Shown: positions 24,683-33,968, counted from the first letter of the stretch. The stretch: 60,334 nucleotides of DNA from Palsa-892 sp035295845 (GCA_035295845.1 DATGIF010000001.1:1-60334), one strand, 5' to 3'. The notes: generated from the sequence alone by a model not told the origin. A program made the numbers and translations.

Positions 24683-26002
24683 ATGGACCGTCGTTCGCTT
24701 TTGCAAACCGCCGCCGTCCTGGCCACCGCCTCGACAGCAACCAGCGTCTTCGCGCAAGGTTCAGGTCCCCCCGCGGAGGCTAAGGGTACAGACGCGCTCC
24801 TGTTTCAGGATGACCCGCAGTTCTGGTACGAAACCGTCCGGCTATTCGGCGCGGCCGAGTACGGCGGCGCGTTGTTCGGCGAAGTCATCGCGATTGCGCA
24901 GAAGATCAAGTCGGGCGATTACGACAGCTGGTACGATTCGAACAATGCGTTCGCCGACCGCATCTCCGCGGAGGCAGAGACGCAACTCAAAAAGGGCCAC
25001 GGAATCAGCGCGCGCGATGGCTTCCTGCGCGCCTCCAATTACTATCGCTCCTCTGAATTTTTTCTGCACGGCAACCCCGACGATCCGCGCGTGAAGCGCG
25101 CCTATGAGCGGTCGGTCGCCTGCTACAAGGCAGCGGCGGCGCTGTTCGCGCCGGCAATCGAGGCCGTGGAGATTCCCTACGAAGGCACGACGCTGCCGGG
25201 CTATTTCCACTCGCCCGATACATCAGGCCAGCCGCGCAAGACGCTGCTGGTCAACAACGGCTTCGATGGCTCGGCCGAGGAGATGCACTGGGGTCCGGCG
25301 CGCGCCGCGGTCGATCGCGGCTACAACGTGCTGGTGGTCGATGGGCCCGGCCAATTCGGCCCGGTGCATCGCCAAGGCCTGCACTTTCGTCCCGATTGGG
25401 AGAAGGTGGTGACCCCGATGGTCGACTTCGCGCTCAAGCGCACGGACGTCGACCCGCGCAAGATTGCGCTTCACGGAATCAGCTTCGGCGGCTATCTGGC
25501 ACCGCGCGCTGCCGCGTTCGAGCATCGCCTCGCCGCTTGCATCGCGGACGACGGCATCTACGACTACGGCGCGGCACAGCTCGCCGGCATTCCCGATCAG
25601 GTCCGTGCGCAGGTTCTCGCGGCGCTTTCCGCGCCGAGCGCACCGCAGATCGACGCGCGCCTAGAGCAGGCGATGAAAACGAATAGCACCGCGCGCTGGA
25701 CGTTCACGCACGGCATGTACGTGATGGGCGTGAAGACGCCGCGCGCCTATCTCGCGGCGACACAGGCCTATCATTTGCGCGACGGCATCGCGGAGCAGAT
25801 CAAGTGCCCGACGCTGGTGTGCGAGGCTGAGAAGGATCTATTCTTCAGCGGCCAGGCGCAGCAGCTTTTCGACCACCTCACCTGCCCGAAGACGAAAATC
25901 AGATTCACCGACGCGGAAGGTGCGGGCGCGCATTGCGAGGTCGGCGCGAGCCGGCTTGCCTTGGCGCGGATGTATGACTGGCTTGATGAGACGCTCTCTT
26001 AG
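24683..26002 (+). CDS. Exported alpha/beta hydrolase
   Basis: A 439-residue hydrolase with a Tat-type signal (DRRSLLQTAAV, cleavage near SVFAQG). A helical cap region (about 40-165) precedes the hydrolase fold. The nucleophile is Ser267 in GISFGG, with a probable acid in EAEKDLFF and His in GAHCEVG, resembling FrsA/pseudooxynicotine-hydrolase-like enzymes. ATG at 24683 chosen for the signal peptide and GAGGCAG upstream. Substrate unknown; ester or C-C bond hydrolysis are both possible. Confidence 0.8.
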   Translation: MDRRSLLQTAAVLATASTATSVFAQGSGPPAEAKGTDALLFQDDPQFWYETVRLFGAAEYGGALFGEVIAIAQKIKSGDYDSWYDSNNAFADRISAEAETQLKKGHGISARDGFLRASNYYRSSEFFLHGNPDDPRVKRAYERSVACYKAAAALFAPAIEAVEIPYEGTTLPGYFHSPDTSGQPRKTLLVNNGFDGSAEEMHWGPARAAVDRGYNVLVVDGPGQFGPVHRQGLHFRPDWEKVVTPMVDFALKRTDVDPRKIALHGISFGGYLAPRAAAFEHRLAACIADDGIYDYGAAQLAGIPDQVRAQVLAALSAPSAPQIDARLEQAMKTNSTARWTFTHGMYVMGVKTPRAYLAATQAYHLRDGIAEQIKCPTLVCEAEKDLFFSGQAQQLFDHLTCPKTKIRFTDAEGAGAHCEVGASRLALARMYDWLDETLS

Positions 26003-26030
26003 AGGCGTCGTGACTTCTGCTTTGGGTCAT

Positions 26031-26066
26031 TAGCGGACATCCTGCGATGTTCGGGGTAGGTCCGCT
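26031..26066. repeat. Inverted-repeat intergenic element (possible dispersed repeat)
   Basis: AGCGGAC (26032-26038) and GTCCGCT (26060-26066) flank a 21-base centre, within a noncoding stretch between the hydrolase and tRNA-Phe. The surrounding words (CTTTGGGTCATTAGCGGACAT) resemble short dispersed elements I recall from Bradyrhizobium-type genomes. Only one copy is visible in this window. Confidence 0.35.
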
Positions 26067-26132
26067 TGACCCCCAATAACAGACGTCGCCAGTTTCGATC
26101 AACGTTTTGGCCTACGCAGATCGGCCAAGAAC

Positions 26133-26208
<76 letters not shown>

Positions 26209-26349
26209 GCCGGGCCCGATAGCCGGGCCTTGTTGGCGCGGAGTTTATAGAAAGCCCGCCCTCGCCTGTCCAGAACGCGCGCCGCCGGAAAGCGCATATT
26301 CTTTTTCGAAAACCGGCTCCCGCTTCACGGGATCATGCTCGAAAATACG

Positions 26350-26574
26350 TCAATCCCCGGAGCGCGTGCCCTCGTCGCGCGGCGCCTCCCCGTCCTCGTC
26401 GTCGTCCTCCTTCACCGGAATGGCATAGACGCCCGCGAGCCAGCGATGCAGATCGATGTCGGCGCAGCGCTTGGAGCAGAACGGGCGAAATTCGTAGACC
26501 GCGGGCTTGCCGCATACCGGACAGGGCACCGCCGGCGCGATCGAATGTTCGGGGGCTGGTGGAACGTCAGGCAT
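26350..26574 (-). CDS. yacG: DNA gyrase inhibitor / zinc-binding protein YacG
   Basis: A 74-residue protein with a CPVCGK...FCSKRC zinc site (Cys18, 21, 33, 37) and the following DLHRWLAG helix, as in YacG, which binds GyrB and blocks gyrase. The C-terminal tail is acidic. The start overlaps the SDR gene by eight bases. Confidence 0.88.
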   Translation of the reverse strand: MPDVPPAPEHSIAPAVPCPVCGKPAVYEFRPFCSKRCADIDLHRWLAGVYAIPVKEDDDEDGEAPRDEGTRSGD

Positions 26575-27373
26575 ATTTCAAGGTAACGCCGCCATCGACG
26601 ACGAGTTCAATGCCGGTGACATAGCGCGCCTCGTCGCTCGCAAGATACACCGCCGCCCACGCCACGTCCCAGGCATCGCCGCCGAAGCCCATCGGCACTT
26701 GTTTGGCGCGCACGCGCCACATCTCCTCGACATCGCCCTTGGCATAGGTTGCTGCGAGGCCCGCCGCCTTCTCCACCATCGGCGTCTGCATGAGGCCCGG
26801 CAGGATCGCGTTCACGCGAATCTTTTTCAGCGCGTATTCGACCGCGGTCGTGCGCGTGAGATGGCTGAGCGCCGCCTTGCTCGCGTAATAGGTGGAATAG
26901 GGCACGCCCGTGTAGCGGATCGCCGCGATCGAGGAGATGTTGATGATCGAGCCGCCGCCGGCTTTTTCCATCAGCGGGATCGCGTGCTTCATGGCGAGAA
27001 AGGCGCTTTTCAGATTCACCGCCATCACGCGATCCCATTCCTGTTCGGAAATCTCGACGACGCCGCCGACCTCGGCGATGCCCACATTGTTGTCGAGGAT
27101 GTCGATCTTGCCATAGGCTTGGCGGCACGCCTCGACCATGGCCGCGACCTCGGCGGCTTTGGTGACGTCGGCCTTGTGGGCGCGCGCCTCGCCGCCTTCC
27201 TTCCGGATGAGCGCGGCGGTTTCCTCGGCGGCGGCGAGGTTGATATCGGCGCAGCAAACCTTCGCGCCTTCGCGCGCAAATGCGACCGCCGTCGCCTTGC
27301 CGTTGCCCCAACCGGGACCGATGGAGCCGGCGCCGACCACGAGCGCTACCTTGCCTTTCAGGCGATCAGGCAT
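26567..27373 (-). CDS. Short-chain dehydrogenase/reductase
   Basis: A 268-residue classical SDR: N-terminal cofactor loop (VVGAGSIGPGWG), NNVG, catalytic Ser in INISS, Tyr and Lys in YSTYYASK, and a C-terminal VDGG. An acid after beta-2 (ADIN) favours NAD(H). It overlaps both neighbours by eight bases, so it is co-translated with the acyl-CoA ligase. Substrate unknown, likely a hydroxyacyl or alcohol intermediate. Confidence 0.88.
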   Translation of the reverse strand: MPDRLKGKVALVVGAGSIGPGWGNGKATAVAFAREGAKVCCADINLAAAEETAALIRKEGGEARAHKADVTKAAEVAAMVEACRQAYGKIDILDNNVGIAEVGGVVEISEQEWDRVMAVNLKSAFLAMKHAIPLMEKAGGGSIINISSIAAIRYTGVPYSTYYASKAALSHLTRTTAVEYALKKIRVNAILPGLMQTPMVEKAAGLAATYAKGDVEEMWRVRAKQVPMGFGGDAWDVAWAAVYLASDEARYVTGIELVVDGGVTLKYA

Positions 27374-28883
27374 GTTTCTGCTCGCGCCGCGCGTCGCGTT
27401 CGCGCAGTTCCGTTTTCAGAATTTTCCCGTAATTGTTCTTCGGCAGCGCGTCGACGAAGACATAATCCTTCGGCCGCTTGAAGCGCGCGATGCGATCGAG
27501 GCAAAGCGTGTCGAGCTCTTTTGCGCTTGCTTCGCCCACGACATAGGCGACGACGATCTCGCCCCATTCGGCGTCCGGCCGGCCGATCACCGAAACTTCG
27601 CGAATCTTTTCGTGGGTGAGCAACACCTCCTCGACCTCGCGCGGATAAATGTTGGAGCCGCCGGAAATGATCATGTCCTTGGAGCGGTCCTTGAGCGTGA
27701 GATAGCCCTCGGCGTCGAAGACGCCGACATCGCCGGTGTGCAGCCAGCCGCCCTTGAGCGCGGATTCGCTCGCCTGCGGATTTTTCCAGTAACCCGCCAT
27801 CACCACGTCGCCCTTGCAGAGAATTTCGCCGGGCGTGTCCGCGGGCAAGGCGCGATCCTCCGCGTCCGCAATCTTCACCTCGACGCAAGCGAAGGGCCTG
27901 CCGGCGGAGCCGAGCTTTTCCGCCCAGCGCGGGTGCTTGCGGTCGGCGATTTCGGATTTCGACAACAGCGTGATCGTCATCGGGCTCTCGCCCTGACCGT
28001 AGATTTGCGCGAAGCGATAGCCGAAGCGGTCGATCGCATTGCGCGCATCCTCCACATACATCGGCGCGCCGCCCCACACCATCGTGCGGATCGCCGTCGG
28101 ATCGCAATCGGCGTTGCTCTCGACAAGGCGCTTGATCATGGTGGGGGCCGCGAACATCGACGGCCGCGTCCAGTGCGCGAAGAGCGAGAAAATTTCCTGC
28201 GGCTCGAAGGAGCCCGATTCCGGCACGACGTTCACGCCCAGGCGCCCGACATGCGGGATGGCGTAAAGCCCCGAGCCGTGGCTGAGGGGGGCGGCGTGCA
28301 AAATCGCGTCGCCGGGAACCAGCGGATCGACTTCGGCGGCATAGGCGTGGCTCGCCCAGGCGAGATTGCGGTGGGTGAGCATCGCGCCCTTGGGTTTGCC
28401 GGTGGTGCCGGAGGTATAGAAGAGCCAGGCGAGGTCGCCGCCCGCGCGCGGCTCGACCGGCACGGGATCGGCGGACAGGAGATTTTCGTATTCGCGGCTG
28501 CCGATCGTGACCAGGCGTTGCAAGCTCTTTGGCGCGTGCGGGGCGATTTCGCTTTCCAGATCCTTCGAGGCGAAACAGAAGCGGGCGCCGGAATGGTCGA
28601 GAATGTAGCCGAGCTCGGCGCCGTGCAGCTTGGCGTTGGCGGGCACCGCCGCCAACCCCGCGTGCCAGATGCCGAACATGACCGCGAGATAATCGGGATT
28701 GTTCTTGGAAGCGATCGCCACGCGATCGCCGGCCTGAAGGCCCGCCGCGCGCAACGCGCCCGCAATCCGCGCGGCGCGGTGTGCGAGCGCGCCGTAATCC
28801 ATCACCACGCGCTTGCCGTACCCGATCGCGGGGGCGGCGGGATGCGCGCTTCCTGCGCGCGAAAGCCACAGCGCGAGATTCAT
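27366..28883 (-). CDS. AMP-dependent acyl-CoA ligase
   Basis: A 505-residue ANL-superfamily enzyme: P-loop YTSGTTGKPKG, the motif YGQGESP, GWLHTGD, and the C-terminal lysine in NNYGKILKTELRE. It activates a carboxylic acid via acyl-AMP to acyl-CoA; the length fits medium/long-chain or aromatic acid ligases. It starts 24 bases after maf and overlaps the SDR gene, so this pair sits inside the otherwise conserved maf-yacG order. Confidence 0.88.
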   Translation of the reverse strand: MNLALWLSRAGSAHPAAPAIGYGKRVVMDYGALAHRAARIAGALRAAGLQAGDRVAIASKNNPDYLAVMFGIWHAGLAAVPANAKLHGAELGYILDHSGARFCFASKDLESEIAPHAPKSLQRLVTIGSREYENLLSADPVPVEPRAGGDLAWLFYTSGTTGKPKGAMLTHRNLAWASHAYAAEVDPLVPGDAILHAAPLSHGSGLYAIPHVGRLGVNVVPESGSFEPQEIFSLFAHWTRPSMFAAPTMIKRLVESNADCDPTAIRTMVWGGAPMYVEDARNAIDRFGYRFAQIYGQGESPMTITLLSKSEIADRKHPRWAEKLGSAGRPFACVEVKIADAEDRALPADTPGEILCKGDVVMAGYWKNPQASESALKGGWLHTGDVGVFDAEGYLTLKDRSKDMIISGGSNIYPREVEEVLLTHEKIREVSVIGRPDAEWGEIVVAYVVGEASAKELDTLCLDRIARFKRPKDYVFVDALPKNNYGKILKTELRERDARREQKHA

Positions 28884-28907
28884 GCCGCCTCCGGCTTTGG
28901 CTTTGCC

Positions 28908-29546
28908 TCAGGTCGGATTGACCCAGCCGAAATGTACCGGATAACCCTCGCCCGCCAAAAGCGCGATCGACTCATAAAGCGGCAGCCCCACCACGTTCGA
29001 ATAGGAGCCCACGAGCTTGACCACGAAGGAGCCGGCAAGCCCCTGGATCGCGTAGCCGCCCGCCTTGTTCCGCCACTCGCCGGAGGCGAGATAATTTTCA
29101 ATGTCCTCTTCCGAGAGCCGCTTGAAGCGGACGCGCGTCTCGACAAGCCGGGTGCGCACGGTGTCGTTCGGGGTGATCAGGCAGACGCCGGAATAAACCC
29201 GGTGCGTGCGGCCCGACAGAAGGCGCATGCAGGAGGCGGCTTCTTCGAGGAGCTCGGGCTTGGGCAGGATGCGGCGGCCGACCGAAACCACCGTATCGGC
29301 GGCAAGAATAAAGGCGCCTTTCAAATCATCGCGAACGCGGACGCGCTCCTGAGCCTTCAGCGCTTTTTCGCGCGCGAGCCGCACGGCGAGCGTGCGCGGC
29401 AGCTCGCCGCGCTCGGGCGTCTCGTCGATCTCCGCGGGCTCCAAGGAATCCGGATCGATTCCCGCCTGATTGACGAGCGAAAGCCGCCGCGGCGAACCGG
29501 AGGCAAGGACTAGTTTGGGCCGCCCCATCATCGGCATTTTTTTCAA
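28908..29546 (-). CDS. maf: Maf family nucleotide pyrophosphatase
   Basis: A 212-residue Maf protein: N-terminal LASGSPRR, then DTVV and a GYAIQGLAG segment. Maf enzymes hydrolyse non-canonical or canonical nucleoside triphosphates and affect septation. The ATG may be 29546 or 29531. It follows the broken infA by 20 bases, the usual infA-maf order. Confidence 0.9.
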   Translation of the reverse strand: MKKMPMMGRPKLVLASGSPRRLSLVNQAGIDPDSLEPAEIDETPERGELPRTLAVRLAREKALKAQERVRVRDDLKGAFILAADTVVSVGRRILPKPELLEEAASCMRLLSGRTHRVYSGVCLITPNDTVRTRLVETRVRFKRLSEEDIENYLASGEWRNKAGGYAIQGLAGSFVVKLVGSYSNVVGLPLYESIALLAGEGYPVHFGWVNPT

Positions 29547-29566
29547 GCGGCGCTACGCCGGCTTCC

Positions 29567-29803
29567 TCATTTGAAACGGTAGGTGATGCGGCCCTGGGTG
29601 AGATTAGGGCGTCATCTCGACAAGCACTTTATCTCCAGCGAGCACGCGATATCTCCGGCGAGCGCGCGATGCGGTTCTTGCGCATGCGGCCCCGCGGTGT
29701 GGGCGACAATCTCGTGATCGTTTTCGAGCTTAACGCGAAAGGCGGCGTTCGGGCGCAGCTCGGTCACGGTAGCGGGAAATTCCAGAAGTTCTTCCTTCGC
29801 CAT
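29567..29803 (-). pseudogene. infA: Broken canonical infA (translation initiation factor IF-1)
   Basis: The ATG at 29803, with a good AAGG site, opens MAKEELLEFPATVTELRPN and continues to HTAG, a standard IF-1. Then the frame breaks. Compared with the family there is an extra G at GCGGGG (about 29688-29691), a missing base after CGCATC, a 20-base imperfect tandem duplication (copies start ATCGCG, two mismatches) around 29632-29671, and a two-base loss giving CCCTAATCTC. IF-1 remnants (MRKNRI, VLVEMTP, GRITYRFK, TGA at 29567) are readable across three frames. Indels sum to +18, fitting 237 versus the normal 219 bases. In frame it would give a truncated, wrong C-terminal half. Confidence 0.85.
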
Positions 29804-29907
29804 CCTTACCTTGTTTGACGTGTAAAGCCCGGGCGGGCGCCAGCCCGCCAAATTCGGCGGGAAAACTAGCCGAAGCAGGCGCGAAAGGAAACTACCGCCA
29901 GGGCGCG

Positions 29908-30372
29908 CTAAACGGACCCGGCCGGCCGCCATTGCAGGCGCGCCTTGATGCGCCGCATGAGATCGTCGCGCGCGGCGCGATAGGCATCGAGCCGCTGTTC
30001 GCGGCTTCCTTCGACGGCGGTGGGATCGGGGATCGGCCAATATTCGACCTCGAAGGGAAGCCGGCGGGTGAGATCGAGCGCCTTGTGATGGGCCTCGGGC
30101 GAAAGGCTGACCACGAGATCGAAATTGAGCCCTTCATATTCCTCGATCTCATCGAGGGTCACGGGTTTGTGGCGCGACAGATCAATGCCGATCTCGTCCA
30201 TGATCGTGGTGACGAACGGGTCGCGCTCTCCCTTCAGCACGCCCGCGGAGGCGACGTAAAGCGACTGGCCGAACAGATATTTGGCGAGCGCGGCCGCCAT
30301 CGGCGAGCGCACCTGATTGTGCCCGCAGAGGAAGAGAACGGCCTGCGGCCTCGCCCCCGCCGCATCCGCCAT
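29908..30372 (-). CDS. Low-molecular-weight phosphatase / arsenate-reductase family protein
   Basis: A 154-residue protein with the P-loop CGHNQVRSP (Cys16) and a C-terminal acid loop (IPDPTA), as in LMW protein-tyrosine phosphatases and thioredoxin-type ArsC. No arsenic genes are near; the position between UPF0262 and infA is conserved in alphaproteobacteria, which argues for a housekeeping phosphatase role. Confidence 0.85.
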   Translation of the reverse strand: MADAAGARPQAVLFLCGHNQVRSPMAAALAKYLFGQSLYVASAGVLKGERDPFVTTIMDEIGIDLSRHKPVTLDEIEEYEGLNFDLVVSLSPEAHHKALDLTRRLPFEVEYWPIPDPTAVEGSREQRLDAYRAARDDLMRRIKARLQWRPAGSV

Positions 30373-30379
30373 CTTGCGC

Positions 30380-30850
30380 TCAGCCCTTCCAGTGCAGCGC
30401 GCAGATCAAGGTGAAGAGGCGGCGCGCGGTGTCGAAATCGACGGCGATCTTGTTTTTCAGGCGCTCGGTCAGAAGCTCGGAGCCTTCGTTGTGAAGTCCG
30501 CGGCGGCCCATATCGATCGCCTCGATCCTGGCGGCCGATTCCGTGCGGATCGCGGAATAATAGCTCTCGCACATGGTGAAGTAGTCCTTCACCACGCGGC
30601 GGAAGGGCGTGAGCGAGAGAAAGTGCGCGATGACCGGCTTGCCGTCGGGCGTCGTCACCTCGAACACAAGCCGCCGGTCGGCGATCGCGATCTTCAGCGC
30701 GTAAGGGCCGCCGTCGTCGCCGACGGGGGCAAAACTGTTTTCCTCCAACAAATCGTAGATCGCGACCGTGCGCTCATGCTCGACGTCGGGACTGGCGCGA
30801 CCGATCGAGGCCTCGTCGAGGGTCACGGAGACGAGGCGCTTTTCGCTCAT
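30380..30850 (-). CDS. UPF0262 family protein
   Basis: A 156-residue conserved alphaproteobacterial protein with the typical VTLDEASIGR opening and YFTMCESYYSAIRT core. No known biochemical function. It is one base after hisD and seven before the phosphatase gene, matching the family's fixed neighbourhood. Confidence 0.85.
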   Translation of the reverse strand: MSEKRLVSVTLDEASIGRASPDVEHERTVAIYDLLEENSFAPVGDDGGPYALKIAIADRRLVFEVTTPDGKPVIAHFLSLTPFRRVVKDYFTMCESYYSAIRTESAARIEAIDMGRRGLHNEGSELLTERLKNKIAVDFDTARRLFTLICALHWKG

Positions 30851-30851
30851 C

Positions 30852-32147
30852 TCAATCGCGCTTCAGGCGCACTTCGAGCGAGCGGGCATGCGCTTCGAGC
30901 CCCTCGGCGCGGCCGAGGGTGATTGCGGCCGGCGCGAGTTTTTCGAGTTGCGCGGGGCCGCATTTCAGGATCGACGTGCGCTTCATGAAATCGACGACGC
31001 TCAAGCCGGAGGCATAGCGCGCGGCGCGCGCGGTCGGCAGCACGTGGTTCGATCCGCCGACGTAATCGCCGATGGCTTCCGGCGTATTGGCGCCGATGAA
31101 AAGCGCGCCGGCGTTGCGAATGCGTGCCGCGAAGCCCTCGGCATCCGACGCGATGATCTCGCAGTGCTCCGGCGCCACGCGATCGATCAGCGCCGGCGCC
31201 TCGCTCATCTCGCGCACGAGAATGACCGCGCCAAAGTCGCGCCAGCTCGCGCCCGCGATTCCCGCGCGCGGCAGCGATTGCAATTGGCGCTCGACCGCGT
31301 GCTCGACGGCGGCAGCGAGTTTCTCGTCCGGCGTGAGCAGGATCGCTTGCGCCGCCGGATCGTGCTCGGCCTGCGCCAAAAGATCGGCGGCGATCCAGTC
31401 GGGATTGGCGCTCGCATCGGCGAGCACCAGAATTTCAGAAGGGCCCGCGATCGTGTCGATGCCGACCTTGCCGAAGACGAGACGCTTCGCCGCCGCCACA
31501 TAGGCGTTGCCGGGCCCGACGATCTTGGCGACCGGCGCGATCGTTTCGGTGCCGTAGGCAAGCGCTGCGATCGCCTGCGCGCCGCCAATTCGATAGACTT
31601 CCGTGACACCCGCGAGCTTCGCCGCGGCGAGCACGAGCGGCGAAAGCTTGCCGTCGGGCGCGGGCACCGTGATCACGAGCCTTTCGACGCCGGCAATCTT
31701 CGCGGGCAGCGCGTTCATCAGCACCGACGACGGGTATGCCGCCGTTCCGCCGGGAACGTAAAGACCGACCGCCTCGATCGGCGTCCAGCGATGTCCGAGT
31801 TCGACGCCAAGCGCGTCGGTATAATGCAGATCCACCGGCAATTGGCGGCGGTGATGCGACTCGATCCGTTCCTGGGCGAACGCCAGCGCCTTTCGCGTGG
31901 CGGGGTCGATCGATGCGAGGGCCGCGTCAAGATCGGAAGAAGAAACCTTCATTCCGGTCTTGCCGAGGTCGACACGGTCGAACTTCCTCGAAAGCGCGAT
32001 GAGGGCGCGATCGCCGTCTTTTTGCACCTCGGCGATGATCGCGCGCACGGCCGCGTCGATATCCTCGGCAGCCTCGCGTTTGGCCGCGAGAAAACGATCG
32101 AATTGGGCCGCGAAATCCTTGTCGCGCGTATTGAGCCGGATCGGCAT
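30852..32147 (-). CDS. hisD: Histidinol dehydrogenase
   Basis: A 431-residue enzyme catalysing the last two steps of histidine synthesis (histidinol to histidine, two NAD+). Signature segments include GPGNAYVAAAK, GPSEILVLAD, and GGSNHVLPT near the C-terminus. ATG at 32147, 16 bases after the DUF2948 stop. Tight coupling to UPF0262 follows. Confidence 0.94.
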   Translation of the reverse strand: MPIRLNTRDKDFAAQFDRFLAAKREAAEDIDAAVRAIIAEVQKDGDRALIALSRKFDRVDLGKTGMKVSSSDLDAALASIDPATRKALAFAQERIESHHRRQLPVDLHYTDALGVELGHRWTPIEAVGLYVPGGTAAYPSSVLMNALPAKIAGVERLVITVPAPDGKLSPLVLAAAKLAGVTEVYRIGGAQAIAALAYGTETIAPVAKIVGPGNAYVAAAKRLVFGKVGIDTIAGPSEILVLADASANPDWIAADLLAQAEHDPAAQAILLTPDEKLAAAVEHAVERQLQSLPRAGIAGASWRDFGAVILVREMSEAPALIDRVAPEHCEIIASDAEGFAARIRNAGALFIGANTPEAIGDYVGGSNHVLPTARAARYASGLSVVDFMKRTSILKCGPAQLEKLAPAAITLGRAEGLEAHARSLEVRLKRD

Positions 32148-32163
32148 AGTTCGTCTCTCTTCC

Positions 32164-32604
32164 CTATGCCTCGTGACGCGGACGCTTTTGCGTGGGCCAG
32201 GGAGGTCCGAGGTCCGAAAGCGCCGCCTCAAGACACTCGACTTCGAGCCTGATCGCCGCGTCACCCGAGAACAGAAGCGTGACCACGCCGGCAGGCGGCG
32301 CCTTCTCTTCGAATTCGACCGCCAGCAGGTTGACGACCGCGTCATGGGCGGCGAGGTCGACGTCGCGCGTCTTCGCGGCAAACACGCGTTCGAAGTGAAC
32401 GCCGGTGCGGCGGCGAACGGGCCCCTCGCGCTCGCTGCCCGTCCAGTCGAAGCGGTTGAGCACCATGACGAAGCGCTTTTCGTCCGGCAGATACGCCATG
32501 TCACCCACCTTGGCGACGGCGTCCTGCAGAAGCGCCGACACGACGGCGAGGTCGTCGGCGTCGAAGGCGACGAGCTTGAGCGTGGCGCTTTTGTCCTTGG
32601 TCAT
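32164..32604 (-). CDS. DUF2948 family protein
   Basis: A 146-residue protein typical of the gene between murA and hisD in Hyphomicrobiales: KLVAFDADDLAVVSALLQDAV start, FDW motif, and VEFEEKAPPAGVVTLLFSG near the C-terminus. Function unknown. It lies 74 bases after murA on the same strand. Confidence 0.82.
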   Translation of the reverse strand: MTKDKSATLKLVAFDADDLAVVSALLQDAVAKVGDMAYLPDEKRFVMVLNRFDWTGSEREGPVRRRTGVHFERVFAAKTRDVDLAAHDAVVNLLAVEFEEKAPPAGVVTLLFSGDAAIRLEVECLEAALSDLGPPWPTQKRPRHEA

Positions 32605-32678
32605 CGATCAAAAGACCCGGTTTGCCCGCGCGGCATAGCGGCGCGGGACGGCGTTCGCAAGCGGCTCTTGAAAGGGGG

Positions 32679-33968
32679 TTAACCGGCGACGCGTTCGATC
32701 GCGGCCCCGCAACGGGCGAGCTTCTGCTCGAGCCGTTCGAAGCCGCGGTCGAGATGATAGACGCGGTGAACCATGGTCTCGCCCTCGCAGGCAAGCCCCG
32801 CGATCACGAGAGAAACGGAAGCGCGAAGATCAGTCGCCATGACCGGCGCGCCTTTCAGGCGCCCAACGCCCTCGATCGTCGCCGTGTCGCCATCGAGATG
32901 GATACGCGCTCCGAGACGGGCGAGTTCCTGCACGTGCATGAACCGGTTTTCGAAAATGGTTTCGGTGATCTTCGAGGTTCCCTTGGCGCGCGTCATCAGC
33001 GCCATGAGCTGGGCCTGCAGATCGGTCGGGAAACCGGGGAACGGAGCGGTCTCCACCTTGACCGGCGCGAGCCCGGCGCCATCGCGCTTCACGCGCAGGC
33101 CCTCATTGGTGAGGCTGATCTCGGCGCCCGCCTCGCGCAAAACGTCGATGGCGCTTTGCAGGAGTTCGGGCCGCGCGCCGGCAAGCACCACATCGCCGCC
33201 GGCCATCGCGGCCGCAATGGCATAGGTGCCGGTTTCGATTCGATCCGGCAGCACGGCATGGCGCGCCGCGCGCAAACGTTTCGCGCCCTGCACCTGGATG
33301 GTCTTGCTGCCGGCGCCCTGGATCTCGGCGCCCATCTTTTCGAGACAGGCGGCGACATCGGCGACTTCGGGCTCGCAAGCGGCGTTTTCGATGATCGTCT
33401 CGCCCGCGGCGAGCGAGGCCGTCATCAGCGCCGTGTGGGTGGCGCCGACCGAAACCTTGGAGAATGAAATGCGGGCACCCTTCAACCCGCGCTTTGCGCG
33501 CGCGAGCACGTAGCCTTCCTCGATGTCGATTTCGGCGCCGAGCGCGCGCATGACGTCGAGGTGGAAATCCACCGGCCGCGTGCCGATGGCGCAGCCGCCG
33601 GGCATCGAAACCTTCGCTTCGCCCATGCGCGCGACCAAGGGCCCGATCACCCAGAAGCTCGCCCGCATCTTCGAGACGAGATGATAGGGCGCGGTGGTGT
33701 CGACGATGTTCTTGGCGGAGAGCTCGAGCGTCTGGCCGGCGTTTTCGTTGTCGCCGGCGCGCTTGCCGCTGACCATGATGTCGACGCCGTGATTGCCGAG
33801 AATATGCTGGAGAAGGGCGACATCCGCGAGGCGGGGCACGTTATCGAGGATGAGCGTCTCCTCGGAGAGGAGACTCGCGATCATCAGGGGGAGCGCGGCG
33901 TTTTTCGCGCCGGAGATCGGGATGGATCCCTTCAGCGGCCGTCCGCCCTGCACCCGAATGCGATCCAT
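32679..33968 (-). CDS. murA: UDP-N-acetylglucosamine 1-carboxyvinyltransferase
   Basis: A 429-residue EPSP-synthase-fold enzyme performing the first committed step of peptidoglycan synthesis from PEP and UDP-GlcNAc in the cytoplasm. ISGAKNAALP near the N-terminus and the catalytic Cys126 in PGGCAIGTRP (the fosfomycin target position) are intact. Full length. Confidence 0.95.
   Translation of the reverse strand: MDRIRVQGGRPLKGSIPISGAKNAALPLMIASLLSEETLILDNVPRLADVALLQHILGNHGVDIMVSGKRAGDNENAGQTLELSAKNIVDTTAPYHLVSKMRASFWVIGPLVARMGEAKVSMPGGCAIGTRPVDFHLDVMRALGAEIDIEEGYVLARAKRGLKGARISFSKVSVGATHTALMTASLAAGETIIENAACEPEVADVAACLEKMGAEIQGAGSKTIQVQGAKRLRAARHAVLPDRIETGTYAIAAAMAGGDVVLAGARPELLQSAIDVLREAGAEISLTNEGLRVKRDGAGLAPVKVETAPFPGFPTDLQAQLMALMTRAKGTSKITETIFENRFMHVQELARLGARIHLDGDTATIEGVGRLKGAPVMATDLRASVSLVIAGLACEGETMVHRVYHLDRGFERLEQKLARCGAAIERVAG

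Noticed and set aside
29612..30040. A 142-residue protein joining the infA start with upstream sequence
   Set aside because: Only the part from 29803 is infA-like; the upstream part is noncoding and the downstream part is out of frame, so it is a pseudogene, not a novel protein.
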